NCBI GenBank assembly: GCA_027025555.1
Contig: JALVQN010000122.1
Coordinates: 1-34,338 of the forward strand
Length of the DNA: 34,338 bases
Source of the DNA: Desulfobacterales bacterium
Lineage (GTDB): Bacteria > Desulfobacterota > Desulfobacteria > Desulfobacterales > UBA2156
Reading direction: 5' to 3'
Below are positions 18,578-26,496 of this stretch, piece after piece. Position 1 is the first letter of the stretch; every line of letters begins with the position of its first letter. A model generated the notes under the pieces. The model saw nothing but the letters and a program-made list of their open reading frames with translations. It was not told the origin of the DNA and ran no database searches. The position numbers and the translations under genes were made by a program.

Positions 18578-19567
18578 ATGTCCCACTGCCTTCCCATCGA
18601 TTTCGAGCGCTTTTCAAAATGCCGGATCCTTGTGATCGGGGACTTGATGATCGACAAGTACATTTGGGGAGACGTGGAGCGCATTTCCCCGGAAGCACCG
18701 GTCCCCGTGGTCCTGGTGAAAGACGAAAGTTTCACCCTGGGGGGCTCGGGGAACGTGATTCACAACCTGGCCGCCCTGGGGGCCCGGGTCCATGCCGTGG
18801 GGGTGGTGGGGACCGGGAAAAACGGGACCTGGGTGTTAAAAAGGCTCGAACAACTCGGCGTGGAGACCGAGGGCGTGGTCCGGGATCCCGAACGGCCCAC
18901 CATCCAGAAAACGCGGATCATCGCCGTGAACCAGCATGTGCTGCGCATCGACCGGGAAGCGCCCGGAACCGTCTCCGGAAAAACCCGCAACAAACTGATC
19001 CGCACTGTTGAAAAGATTGTGGGGGGCGTGGACATGGTCCTTGTCTCCGACTATGGAAAAGGCCTGGTGAGCAAGACCCTTTTGTCCCAGACCCTGAAAG
19101 CCGCGCGCGCAAAAAAAAAGTACGTCATTGCCGACCCCAAGGGGTTCGACTTTTCCAAGTACGCCGGGGTCTCCCTCCTGACACCCAACAGGAAGGAGGC
19201 GGGGTTCGCCGCCGGGGTCGAAATTCTAGACGAACCTTCCCTGAAACAGGCAGCGGGAAAGATCCTTCGAAGCGTAAAAATCGACAACCTCCTGATTACC
19301 CTGGGCAAAGACGGCATGACCCTCTTTGAAAAAGGGCAAAACCCTTACAGCATCAAGGCCCAGGCCCTGCAGGTCTACGACGTCTCCGGGGCCGGCGATA
19401 CGGTCCTGGCCGTACTGGGTCTTGCCCTGGCTTCCGGTGCGCCGCTCAAGACAGCCGTCCACCTGGCCAACGCCGCAGCAGGCGTGGTGGTGGGCAAAGT
19501 GGGCACCGCGGCCATTACACCGGAAGAACTGGCAAGCGCCGCGGCCTCCGTCGCCGTTCCCCCATGA
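18578..19567 (+). CDS. rfaE1: D-glycero-beta-D-manno-heptose-7-phosphate kinase (RfaE domain I)
   Basis: A 329-residue PfkB-family sugar kinase corresponding to the kinase half of HldE. It phosphorylates heptose 7-phosphate at C1 on the way to ADP-heptose for lipopolysaccharide core. Seen: VIGDLMIDKYIWGDVERISP, EAPVPVVLV, GGSGNVIHNLAALGA, SDYGKGLVS, TPNRKEAG and the ATP/anion-hole motif YDVSGAGDTVLA with the catalytic Asp. The cytidylyl/adenylyltransferase half is absent, so it must be a separate gene elsewhere. The start is ATG 18578, directly after the thioesterase stop; longer in-frame readings run through the thioesterase and are not real. It overlaps the DUF167 gene by ATGA. Confidence 0.93.
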   Translation: MSHCLPIDFERFSKCRILVIGDLMIDKYIWGDVERISPEAPVPVVLVKDESFTLGGSGNVIHNLAALGARVHAVGVVGTGKNGTWVLKRLEQLGVETEGVVRDPERPTIQKTRIIAVNQHVLRIDREAPGTVSGKTRNKLIRTVEKIVGGVDMVLVSDYGKGLVSKTLLSQTLKAARAKKKYVIADPKGFDFSKYAGVSLLTPNRKEAGFAAGVEILDEPSLKQAAGKILRSVKIDNLLITLGKDGMTLFEKGQNPYSIKAQALQVYDVSGAGDTVLAVLGLALASGAPLKTAVHLANAAAGVVVGKVGTAAITPEELASAAASVAVPP

Positions 19568-19911
19568 CAGCCGAGCCTTTACTGGATATCCGGGATCACG
19601 AGACCCACCTTCTCTTCAAGATCCACGTCCTTCCCAGGTCCTCTAAAAATGCCGTGGCGGGGAGGCACCTGGATGCCCTGAAGGTCAAGCTCACCGCTCC
19701 CCCTGTGGGAGGCCTGGCCAACAAGATGGGCATCGAGTTTTTAGCCAAGCAGCTCAAGGTTTCGAAACGCTGCCTCAAAATCGTCTCCGGCGAAACCTCC
19801 CGCACCAAAATCCTCCGCTTCGATCCTCCCCCCGCCTCCGACAAGAAAATGGAGGTGCGTCGTGTCAAGGGGCGTTTGACCGCCCTGGCCCGCCTGGAAA
19901 AAAGCCCTTGA
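19564..19911 (+). CDS. DUF167 (YggU) family protein
   Basis: A 115-residue protein of the DUF167/YggU family, whose function is unknown. The signature is clear: KIHVLPRSSKNAVAG, LKVKLTAPPVGGLANK, IEFLAKQLKVSKRCLKIVSG, ETSRTKILRF. A C-terminal tail of about 25 residues goes beyond the usual domain. It overlaps rfaE1 by ATGA and is the last protein gene of the run starting at alaC. The promoter of the following tRNA overlaps its stop codon. Confidence 0.92.
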   Translation: MTAEPLLDIRDHETHLLFKIHVLPRSSKNAVAGRHLDALKVKLTAPPVGGLANKMGIEFLAKQLKVSKRCLKIVSGETSRTKILRFDPPPASDKKMEVRRVKGRLTALARLEKSP

Positions 19912-19936
19912 CAACGAGGAATTACTAAAATATACT
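19908..19936 (+). promoter_or_regulatory. Strong sigma-70 promoter of tRNA-fMet
   Basis: TTGACA (19908-19913), a 17-base spacer, TATACT (19931-19936): a near-consensus housekeeping promoter. The predicted transcription start is some 10 bases ahead of the tRNA's first base. It gives the tRNA its own expression independent of the upstream operon. Confidence 0.85.
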
Positions 19937-19954
19937 GAAAGTTCAAAATGCAGA

Positions 19955-20039
<85 letters not shown>

Positions 20040-20040
<1 letters not shown>

Positions 20041-20079
20041 AGGGGTGCCGGCCATACGCCGCGACCCCTTTTCTTTTTT
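20040..20079 (+). terminator. Intrinsic terminator after tRNA-fMet
   Basis: Arms AAGGGGT (20040-20046) and ACCCCTT (20064-20070) enclose a 17-base GC-rich loop and are followed by TTCTTTTTT. It is correctly placed to end the tRNA transcript. Confidence 0.8.
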
Positions 20080-20331
20080 GAGCAAATCGATCCCCTCATC
20101 GATGCCCTTTTGGAAAATTTTAAATTCCGGGCGTTGCGATTTTTTAATGGCCCGGCGCGTTAGAGCTTTGAAACACTCACTTCGGGTGTCTGTAATCATT
20201 ACGATTACATAACCCTTGCACCCCGTCTGGCAAGAGATCCCCCATCCGGCATTGCGTCGGTGATCTTGCACCGGCTATTTCTAAAATTACTGGGACGGAC
20301 TCATTCAGGGAAGTCCAGGAAGAGGATTAGA
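20080..20331. other. Non-coding stretch within the island
   Basis: No confident gene. A minus-strand frame of 77 codons (20038-20271) runs through the terminator and is only a weak candidate. The notable feature is a perfect 7-bp-arm inverted repeat at 20191-20209 (TGTAATC, five bases, GATTACA), preceded by a small hairpin at about 20174-20190 (ACACT/GGTGT). Confidence 0.5.
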
Positions 20332-21186
20332 CTAAGGGGATTGGCATTTGGAAACCAGTTCTCGAACGAAACCCACCACATCAGCCTGCAGTTCTTCATT
20401 GGGCCCTCCATATAGAAACTCCGCGACACGCCTCGGTCCCACACCGTTAGGGTCGGAAAAGTCTCCTTGCAGGATCCGGAGAGCGCGTTGCGTTTCCTGT
20501 TCTTCAAGAAGGGGCTTGAGATGGTCAAAGATATTGTCAACGCCTGCTCCATAATTTCGGATCACCCAGTAAAGGTCATATGCATCTTTATTTTCTCCTC
20601 TTTTCCCGAAGGCCAACGCCTTTAGGATTACAAACGCTCCCGGTCCGCATACCCATACATAACGCCTTGCTTTTTCCCCGGTAATCGTCATTCCTTCCAG
20701 TACAATTTTTTGCCTGTCCCTGAAAGCCAGATGAAGGCCCGGCGTTATCACGGCGGCGAAGTCTCTCTCAATATGCCGAAGACTACCGCCTTTATCCGAC
20801 TCAATACTTGGAGGTATGACAAAATCCACTGTGACCTTCAGGTCAGGGGACGGCTCAATCTTCCAGCGCTGAAATATGGGATTCCCCCTTTCACTGACAT
20901 CGGGTTCAAAACCCGCCCTGCGCAGTCTTAAAGTAAGTTCCTCATATCTACGGGCATCCAGCAAGTATAGGGAAAGCCCCAGATCAAGATCTGTGGTTCC
21001 CACATGAACCTCTTCACTCTTGGGAAGTGATTTGTCAGGAATCAAAAGGGTAGGCACAAGTCCACCAACAACAACAAATTCGTCAAGGAGGTCTCCAAGC
21101 TTTGTGGCAACATAAAGACAGGTCCGTCTTACAAGCTCTACCTGTTCTTTACGATATCCAGTGGCATAGGAAGGTTTTTCAGGCAT
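20332..21186 (-). CDS. AbiEii-like nucleotidyltransferase (putative toxin of a type IV TA pair)
   Basis: A 284-residue protein with a nucleotidyltransferase fold. GG at 41-42 and TTDLDLGLSL with Asp66 and Asp68 form the first metal site, and VTVDFVIPP gives the third acidic residue, Asp121. ILKALAFGKRGENKDAYDLY (187-206) matches the K...KxxDxYDL motif shared by AbiEii proteins (COG2253). In characterised AbiE systems the AbiEii enzyme is a nucleotidyltransferase toxin that arrests growth. The start at 21186 has GGAG six bases upstream and overlaps the regulator gene by eight bases, so the pair is translationally coupled with the antitoxin-like gene first. The enzyme substrate is unknown. Domain call fairly sure; toxin role inferred from pairing. 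Confidence 0.75.
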   Translation of the reverse strand: MPEKPSYATGYRKEQVELVRRTCLYVATKLGDLLDEFVVVGGLVPTLLIPDKSLPKSEEVHVGTTDLDLGLSLYLLDARRYEELTLRLRRAGFEPDVSERGNPIFQRWKIEPSPDLKVTVDFVIPPSIESDKGGSLRHIERDFAAVITPGLHLAFRDRQKIVLEGMTITGEKARRYVWVCGPGAFVILKALAFGKRGENKDAYDLYWVIRNYGAGVDNIFDHLKPLLEEQETQRALRILQGDFSDPNGVGPRRVAEFLYGGPNEELQADVVGFVRELVSKCQSP

Positions 21187-22252
21187 CTTTTCTCCAGTTC
21201 AAATATTCCTGGCGCAACCTGGATGCGGCTTCCTCGGATCTTTCAGGATGTGCTTTGAGATCCAGATAGAGCTGGACCGGGTGGACACATGCAATTTTAT
21301 CACGTTCGGCAGCGCCATGAAATACCCCTTCATCATCGGGAACAACCAGCCAGGTATTGGCACCCACTTCATCTTTGCGGAAATGAAGAGCAGCGAGCAT
21401 TTTTTCCGTTGGCAACTCTTTTAGATAGAAGGTCACAATTCGAAAGACAGCAAACTGGGTGTAGAGCCATGCCCCTGCAAGCCCGGTAAAGGCATGCTCT
21501 ATCCCGTTTTGGCTAAGGACAGGGGCTATCTTCTCAAGTAATTCATGGCCACTGCGGGCTGCAATGTGGCCTTTGATAAGATGATGTTTGGTAAAATCAT
21601 AGGCCTCATGCCACGCATCGAGCAATTGGTGCGGATCATAAGGCTTCAGACGGCCCTGATCATCTCTGACGATCAACCTGGTCTCTTCAAGCCTACGAAT
21701 GATACGGCTGGTATAACCCTCGTCAAGACCGGTACGCCGAGACAATTCCCGTTGAGTGAAGCCCCTGTATGGCTCGATGAGAAACCGGCGCGCAATGCGA
21801 GAGCTTTTCGGGGCGAATATGTTTGGGGGCCTGCCGGGTTTTTTAAAACGATTCGGTCGGCCCTCGACATGGATGAGGAGGCCGGGCCCTTTGATGTGGG
21901 CATTTCCGGAGAGATCCACCCATGCAATGCCATGTTCGTCGCAAAACCGGCGACCCGTCTCGCCCATGAAGGGAACGACCAAAAGGGGGATGCCATCGTC
22001 CCCCAAATCGCTTTTGATCCCTTCAAGGCGGTCAGCCGCCAGATTTAGTAACGCTCGATTACTCGCACTCCTGAATTCAACAAAAAATTTGTATTTACCT
22101 GCATCTATTACAAAATCAGGTCCGCGGTCTTTTCGGCGTTCCAGAATCCTTACCTCACTTTCAGGCATTTCCAGGAACGCGGCAAGTCTTCTCGGCAACT
22201 CGTTAATCATTTGTTTTTCGAATAAATACTTCATATTTGACAAAATAGCCAT
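21179..22252 (-). CDS. AbiEi-like winged-helix regulator (putative antitoxin)
   Basis: A 357-residue protein in three parts. The N-terminal part (about 1-130) looks like a nuclease-fold module, with PDFVID at 45-50 and FFVEFRS, and contains the WVDLSGNAHI motif (111-120) often seen in this family. A winged helix-turn-helix follows (about 152-205: FTQRELSRRTGLDEGYTSRI). A C-terminal domain (about 230-357) resembles that of AbiEi proteins, with FTGLAGAWLYTQF. AbiEi antitoxins bind inverted repeats in their own promoters; here a long inverted repeat covers the start codon. ATG 22252 is assumed; ATG 22234 (seven codons in) is the alternative. Neither has a visible ribosome-binding site. It precedes and overlaps the nucleotidyltransferase. 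Confidence 0.72.
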   Translation of the reverse strand: MAILSNMKYLFEKQMINELPRRLAAFLEMPESEVRILERRKDRGPDFVIDAGKYKFFVEFRSASNRALLNLAADRLEGIKSDLGDDGIPLLVVPFMGETGRRFCDEHGIAWVDLSGNAHIKGPGLLIHVEGRPNRFKKPGRPPNIFAPKSSRIARRFLIEPYRGFTQRELSRRTGLDEGYTSRIIRRLEETRLIVRDDQGRLKPYDPHQLLDAWHEAYDFTKHHLIKGHIAARSGHELLEKIAPVLSQNGIEHAFTGLAGAWLYTQFAVFRIVTFYLKELPTEKMLAALHFRKDEVGANTWLVVPDDEGVFHGAAERDKIACVHPVQLYLDLKAHPERSEEAASRLRQEYLNWRKDA

Positions 22253-22272
22253 ACTTGACTATTTTGTCAAGT
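22237..22272. promoter_or_regulatory. Operator-like inverted repeats over the AbiEi-like start codon
   Basis: TTGACAAAATAG (22237-22248) and CTATTTTGTCAA (22259-22270) are perfect 12-base arms around ten bases that contain the minus-strand start codon (22250-22252). A second repeat nests in it: ACTTGAC and GTCAAGT around TATTTT (22253-22272). Three TTGAC half-sites result, suiting binding by the winged-helix protein encoded here. Confidence 0.65.
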
Positions 22273-22474
22273 AGTATTATTTAATCATGTAAACAAGGCA
22301 TTGTACGGTTTGACCCAACAGGGCGACTTGTCCGAAAATACGAGCCGAATTATTGAGTCAACAATTGAAATGGAAAAGCGCAGCAGTGCGGTGAACATGG
22401 TGATCAACTGTCGCAGTTTGCCTCTTTTTCCCGTCTAAGTATCTGAACTCATTGAGTTCATTAGATCAATATGC

Positions 22475-22530
22475 GGCTCACAACCCGAAGGTCGTTGGTT
22501 CAAATCCAACCTTCGCTACCAATAAACTCA
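22475..22530 (+). repeat. Degenerate copy of the tRNA-fMet 3' half (right att copy)
   Basis: Matches 19985-20040 at 51 of 56 bases, including the anticodon loop (CAT changed to CAC), T-arm and CCA. The T-stem is fully paired here (GTTGG/CCAAC), unlike the wobble in the intact tRNA, so it may derive from another fMet allele. No 5' half precedes it, so it is not a functional tRNA. Confidence 0.7.
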
Positions 22531-22633
22531 GCCAAAGCCTTGATAGTCGCGCATGCACTGCCGCATCCAACGCTTAGGGTGCGGGAAGACTGGAAATTAC
22601 TCGCTTAGGGTGTTAGGGGGTCATAAAAAATAC

Positions 22634-22662
22634 TTGATATTGTATTTTGTATAATGTATTAA
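22634..22662 (+). promoter_or_regulatory. Promoter region of the gntR-type gene
   Basis: TTGATA (22634-22639), 17 bases, TATTAA (22657-22662). A perfect TATAAT also lies at 22650-22655 without a good -35. Repeated TTGTAT/TTTGTAT elements in the same AT-rich block could be sites for the encoded GntR protein. Either way the leader is very short. Confidence 0.45.
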
Positions 22663-22672
22663 AATAGGAATC

Positions 22673-23413
22673 ATGGTGCACCCTTCCACACAAGGGGCTT
22701 TATCCTTCCGGATAGAACCCAAAACACTCCATCAAGAGGTGGCGGCCCGCATCCGGGAAATGATCCATTCCGGGGCACTGGCCATGGGAGAAAAAATCCA
22801 GGAGAAATCCCTCTGCGACACCCTGGGGGTCAGTCGTACGCCCGTGAGGGAATCCTTACGCATCCTTCACTCCGAAGGCCTGGTGGACCTGGTTCCCCAT
22901 AAGGGGGCCTTTGTCCGCCGGCCCTCTATGCGGGAAATCCGCGACATGTTCGAGGTCATGGCGGTCCTTGAAGGCACCTGTGCAAGACTGACGGTTCAAA
23001 AAATGACACGAGCAGACCTTGAAAGTATCCGGGCACAGCACGAAAAGCTCGAAACCCACTGGGCCCACCGGGATCATAGGGCCTACCTCGAGACCAATCA
23101 CGATTTTCACGTGTTAATCCAGAAGCTCAGCGGCAATGCGGTTCTAAACGGCGTGATCAACGGATTGCGGCAAAAAATCCTCCTTTATAGACACCGGCAA
23201 CTCTATCAACCCAAACGGTTCAGGCAGTCCATGGAAGAACACAGGGCATTGATGGAAGCCTTGGAACGCATGGATGCCGATGAGGCAGAAGTGCTCATGC
23301 GGACCCATCTGCTCCGCCAATGTGAGGCCCTGATGGGACTCTTCCCAGAGTCCCAGCGCCCCATGGCGCCGCGGTTCGGGAAGCATGGTGACGAATATCG
23401 GCGGGGGTTTTAA
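22673..23413 (+). CDS. GntR-family transcriptional regulator, FCD (FadR-type) subfamily
   Basis: A 246-residue regulator. The N-terminal winged helix (about 18-85) has LHQEVAARIREMIHSGAL, EKSLCDTLGVSRTPVRESLR and LVPHKGAFV. The C-terminal all-helical FCD ligand domain (about 90-220) has FEVMAVLEGTCARL and NHDFHVLIQKLSGN, with histidines and acidic residues that usually bind a metal and a carboxylate effector. It lies just ahead of a TRAP transporter and acyl-CoA ligase on the same strand, so it probably controls their expression in response to the imported acid. It also marks the return to the host chromosome after the island. Confidence 0.93.
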   Translation: MVHPSTQGALSFRIEPKTLHQEVAARIREMIHSGALAMGEKIQEKSLCDTLGVSRTPVRESLRILHSEGLVDLVPHKGAFVRRPSMREIRDMFEVMAVLEGTCARLTVQKMTRADLESIRAQHEKLETHWAHRDHRAYLETNHDFHVLIQKLSGNAVLNGVINGLRQKILLYRHRQLYQPKRFRQSMEEHRALMEALERMDADEAEVLMRTHLLRQCEALMGLFPESQRPMAPRFGKHGDEYRRGF

Positions 23414-23448
23414 GCCCAACATCCACCCATAAAAAGAAGGAGGAGCCC

Positions 23449-24468
23449 ATGAAAAAAAGAATGCAGAAAGGGTTGGCGGTTTTAGGTCTGGCGGTAACCG
23501 TGATGTTCTTCTGGTATGTCGTCCCGGCGGCGGCGAAGACTATGGTCCTCAAGGTCTCCCACCAGTTCGCCCAAGGGGACGTGAGAGACCGGATGGCCAG
23601 GGTCTTCGGGGACATGGTAACCCAAAAGACCAACGGTGGGGTCAAATTTCGCTACTATCCGGCAAAATCCCTGTTCAAACCCAAGGAACAATGGGACGCC
23701 ATGCGCAAGGGGGCCCTGGACATGGCCGTCTTTCCCTTGGACTATGCATCAGGGAAGATCCCCCAGCTTTCCATCACGCTGATGCCCTGCTCGGTGGCCA
23801 ACATCCAGCAAGGGCTTACCTGGCGCAACAAGCCCATCGGGAAGAATGTGGAAGCCTTGATGGAAAAAAACGGCGTCAAGAACTTGGTTTGGGCCTGGTT
23901 TGACGGCGGCATCGGCAGCAAGATCCGTCAGATTCGTGTTCCTGCCGACGTGAAGGGCACCAAGCTTCGAGCGGCTGGAAAGAAGTTCGAACTCATGATG
24001 CGTATGGCCGGTGCCTCCATCACCAGCATGCCCTCTTCGGAGACTTATCATGCTCTGGCCACCGGGGTCCTGGATACCATGATGACCTCCTCGGCCTCTT
24101 TTGTGTCTTACCGCCTTTACGAAGTCTTGAAATACATCAACGTGCCGCGGGATTACTCCATCTGGTACATGGCGGAAAATCTGTGCATTTCAAAAAAGAC
24201 ATGGGATCGTCTCTCGGCGGAGCAGCAGAAGGCCTTCCTGGAAACAGCCCAATGGATGCATGAAAACTGGGTGTATCAGAATTTCAAGTCCCTGGTGGAA
24301 AAGCTTATCGACGCATACACCAAGGCGGGGGCGCAGATCCACTACATGACTCAGGACGAATTTAATACGTGGCTAGCCTTTGCCAAAAAGACCGCTTGGA
24401 AGGATTTCGCCGAAAACGTGGAAGGCGGCCAGAAATTGCTGGATATGGCCTTGGAGGCCATGAAATAG
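23449..24468 (+). CDS. dctP: TRAP transporter solute-binding protein (DctP type)
   Basis: A 339-residue periplasmic binding protein. The signal peptide covers about residues 1-29, ending VVPAAAK. Typical features are LKVSHQFAQGDVRDRMARVF, FRYYPAKSLF, GALDMAVFPLDYASG, VKGTKLRAAG with the arginine that usually clamps the substrate carboxylate, and a C-terminal MTQDEFNTWLAF. GGAGGAG a few bases upstream of the ATG gives a very strong start. It delivers an organic acid to the DctQM membrane unit encoded next. The ligand is not readable from sequence; a dicarboxylate such as malonate is suggested by the downstream ligase. Confidence 0.93.
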   Translation: MKKRMQKGLAVLGLAVTVMFFWYVVPAAAKTMVLKVSHQFAQGDVRDRMARVFGDMVTQKTNGGVKFRYYPAKSLFKPKEQWDAMRKGALDMAVFPLDYASGKIPQLSITLMPCSVANIQQGLTWRNKPIGKNVEALMEKNGVKNLVWAWFDGGIGSKIRQIRVPADVKGTKLRAAGKKFELMMRMAGASITSMPSSETYHALATGVLDTMMTSSASFVSYRLYEVLKYINVPRDYSIWYMAENLCISKKTWDRLSAEQQKAFLETAQWMHENWVYQNFKSLVEKLIDAYTKAGAQIHYMTQDEFNTWLAFAKKTAWKDFAENVEGGQKLLDMALEAMK

Positions 24469-24557
24469 GTTGCTGTTGCGGGATCTGTACGGGCGGCGGA
24501 CCGCTCCCACGGCGCCCCGCCGGATTCCGGCAGGCATCCTACAGCCCGGGAGAAACC

Positions 24558-25136
24558 ATGGGAAGAAGGCTCTGGAAGGCTTTTGAGAAAACCGTAGAAT
24601 GGATCAGCGGGGTGACCGGCGCAATCGCCGCCATGTGCATTCCAGCGGCAGCCTTGGTGGTCACCGAAGGGATCGTGGTGCGCAAGCTTTTCGGCATGTC
24701 GGCCATCTGGCAGATCGAGGCTTCCGTCTTTTTACTGATATTCGCCACCTTCGTGGGATCAGCCCTGATCCAGCGCAAGGAGAAGCATCTCAACGTGGAC
24801 CTGATTCTGGTTCATCTGACACCGAAAACCCGGGCGGTGGTGCTCATGATAGTGTCGGTGTTCAGCAGTCTCATATGCGCCGTACTGGCATGGTACGCCT
24901 GGCCCATGTGGTGGGAAGCCCTTGTCCGAAATGATCATTCCGAAAGTCTCTGGGGGCCGCCCTTGTGGATCCCCTACCTGTTTTTGCCGCTTGGCATGAC
25001 GCTTTTCTTCCTGCAGTCTTTGGTCAACGTCAAAAAGCAGATGCATGTGCTTAAGAATGGAGCCGACGTCAAGGAGGGCCCTCTTGACACGGGGACCCAT
25101 GCTCCGGATTCGCGGGAGGGAAGGTCCGGGAAATGA
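24558..25136 (+). CDS. dctQ: TRAP transporter small membrane subunit (DctQ type)
   Basis: A 192-residue protein with four predicted membrane helices (about 19-42, 52-72, 91-113, 133-153), matching the small DctQ subunit. ALIQRKEKHLNVDLI is the characteristic cytoplasmic-loop motif. The C-terminus is a hydrophilic tail of about 35 residues. The start at 24558 has GGAG six bases upstream; a longer in-frame reading would run into dctP. It overlaps dctM by ATGA. Confidence 0.9.
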   Translation: MGRRLWKAFEKTVEWISGVTGAIAAMCIPAAALVVTEGIVVRKLFGMSAIWQIEASVFLLIFATFVGSALIQRKEKHLNVDLILVHLTPKTRAVVLMIVSVFSSLICAVLAWYAWPMWWEALVRNDHSESLWGPPLWIPYLFLPLGMTLFFLQSLVNVKKQMHVLKNGADVKEGPLDTGTHAPDSREGRSGK

Positions 25137-26470
25137 ATGAATACCTGCTGGCTGTGGTGTTGTTTACCAGCGCATTGGTGCTGCTCATGTCCGGCATTCC
25201 TATCTGGGCGGGCCTTGCGGGCATCTCTTTGATTTTCATCTTTGTTTTTTCCCCTCATCTGCTCTCCACGGTGCCTTTTGTGATGTACGGCAGTATGGAC
25301 AGTTTTGCCCTTTTGGCCATTCCTCTGTTCATTCTGCTGAGCGCTCCCATTTCTGAAACCAACGCCAGCCGGGACCTGTACACCACCTTGCACAAGTGGC
25401 TGTACAGGATTCCCGGCGGATTGGGGATTGCCAACCTCATGGGATGCGCCATCTTCGCAGCTCTGTGCGGCTCCAGCCCTGCCACGGCAGCGGCCATCGG
25501 GGGCGTCGGCATCCCGGAAATGCGTCGTCACGGATATTCTCCGGCGCTGAGCACCGGGCTCATTGCCCACGGAGGCACCCTGGGCATCCTGATTCCGCCC
25601 AGCATCACCATGATTCTGTATGGAGTGGCCACCGAAACCTCCATCGGCAAGTGCTTCATCGCCGGCATCGTTCCCGGTCTTTTGCTGGTGCTTCTGAGCT
25701 GCATCTGGGTGGCTGCTGTGTTCTACTTCAGAAAGCTGGTACCGGGAAAGAGCGGTTCGGTCTATTACATCCGGGAGCACGCCATCGACGAGACCTACAC
25801 CTGGAAGGAACGCTTCGCCTCCACTGTCCACGTGTTGCCTTTCGTGCTGATCATCTTCGGCATCATGGGGTCCCTTTATGGCGGATGGGCCACCCCCAGC
25901 GAAGCCGCCGGGTTGGGAGCCGTCCTTTCACTCCTTTTCGTGATGCTCATCTACCGGGTTACCTCCCCGCTAAAACTGTGGGGCATCTTCGTGAAGGCCC
26001 TGGAGGAAAGTTCCATGATCCTGATGATCATGGCGGCCGCTCTGCTCTTCTCTTATGTCTCTTCGGACCTTTACGCCACCCAGGCCCTGGGCGAACTGAT
26101 TTTGAAACTGCCCCTGGGCAAGTGGGGCATCATTTTGCTGATCAACATCCTGTTGCTCATCCTGGGCTGCTTTATTCCTCCGGCGGCGGTGATTTTGATG
26201 GTCGCGCCCCTGTTGATGCCCATCATTAAGGGCCTGGGCTTTGATCCCATCTGGTTTGCAGTGATCATGACCATCAACTTGGAAATCGGCCTGGTGACAC
26301 CGCCGGTGGGGCTGAATCTTTACATCGTCAAGAACATTGCTCCGGACATCCCCATGGGACAGGTCCTGCTGGGGGTGGTGCCCTTCTTCGTTATAGACGG
26401 TATCGTCATCGTTCTGGTCTGCATCTGGCCGGAGTTGGCCCTGTGGCTGCCCAACAAAATGATCGGCTGA
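25133..26470 (+). CDS. dctM: TRAP transporter large permease (DctM type)
   Basis: A 445-residue permease with about 12 hydrophobic segments spread along its length. Family motifs are SGIPIWAGLAGISLIF, YGSMDSFALLAIPLFILL, CGSSPATAAAIGGVGIPEM, GTLGILIPPSITMILYG, GGWATPSEAAGLGAV and GLVTPPVGLNLYIVK. It forms the sodium-driven channel through which the DctP-bound acid enters. It is coupled to dctQ by ATGA, and the ligase gene follows within 30 bases. Confidence 0.96.
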   Translation: MNEYLLAVVLFTSALVLLMSGIPIWAGLAGISLIFIFVFSPHLLSTVPFVMYGSMDSFALLAIPLFILLSAPISETNASRDLYTTLHKWLYRIPGGLGIANLMGCAIFAALCGSSPATAAAIGGVGIPEMRRHGYSPALSTGLIAHGGTLGILIPPSITMILYGVATETSIGKCFIAGIVPGLLLVLLSCIWVAAVFYFRKLVPGKSGSVYYIREHAIDETYTWKERFASTVHVLPFVLIIFGIMGSLYGGWATPSEAAGLGAVLSLLFVMLIYRVTSPLKLWGIFVKALEESSMILMIMAAALLFSYVSSDLYATQALGELILKLPLGKWGIILLINILLLILGCFIPPAAVILMVAPLLMPIIKGLGFDPIWFAVIMTINLEIGLVTPPVGLNLYIVKNIAPDIPMGQVLLGVVPFFVIDGIVIVLVCIWPELALWLPNKMIG

Positions 26471-26496
26471 TGCTTGTAGAAATCAAGGAGGCGACT

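Larger units (their letters stand above)
22253..22672. other. Island end and GntR upstream region
   Basis: 420 bases without a confident gene. It holds the operator-like repeats (to 22272). A plus-strand open stretch follows (22271-22438), with only a 23-codon ATG frame ending SLPLFPV, perhaps a gene remnant. Then come a palindrome TGAACTC/GAGTTCA (22444-22460), the tRNA 3'-half copy (22475-22530), an 11-base direct repeat CGCTTAGGGTG (22571-22581 and 22602-22612), and the AT-rich gntR promoter region. Confidence 0.5.

Noticed and set aside
22370-22438. A 23-codon plus-strand frame ending SLPLFPV
   Set aside because: Too short to support as a gene, with no ribosome-binding site. It may be a fragment of a lost island gene.
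22571-22612. Direct repeat CGCTTAGGGTG, twice, as possible CRISPR or iteron
   Set aside because: Only two copies of 11 bases at 31-base distance; no array or origin features.
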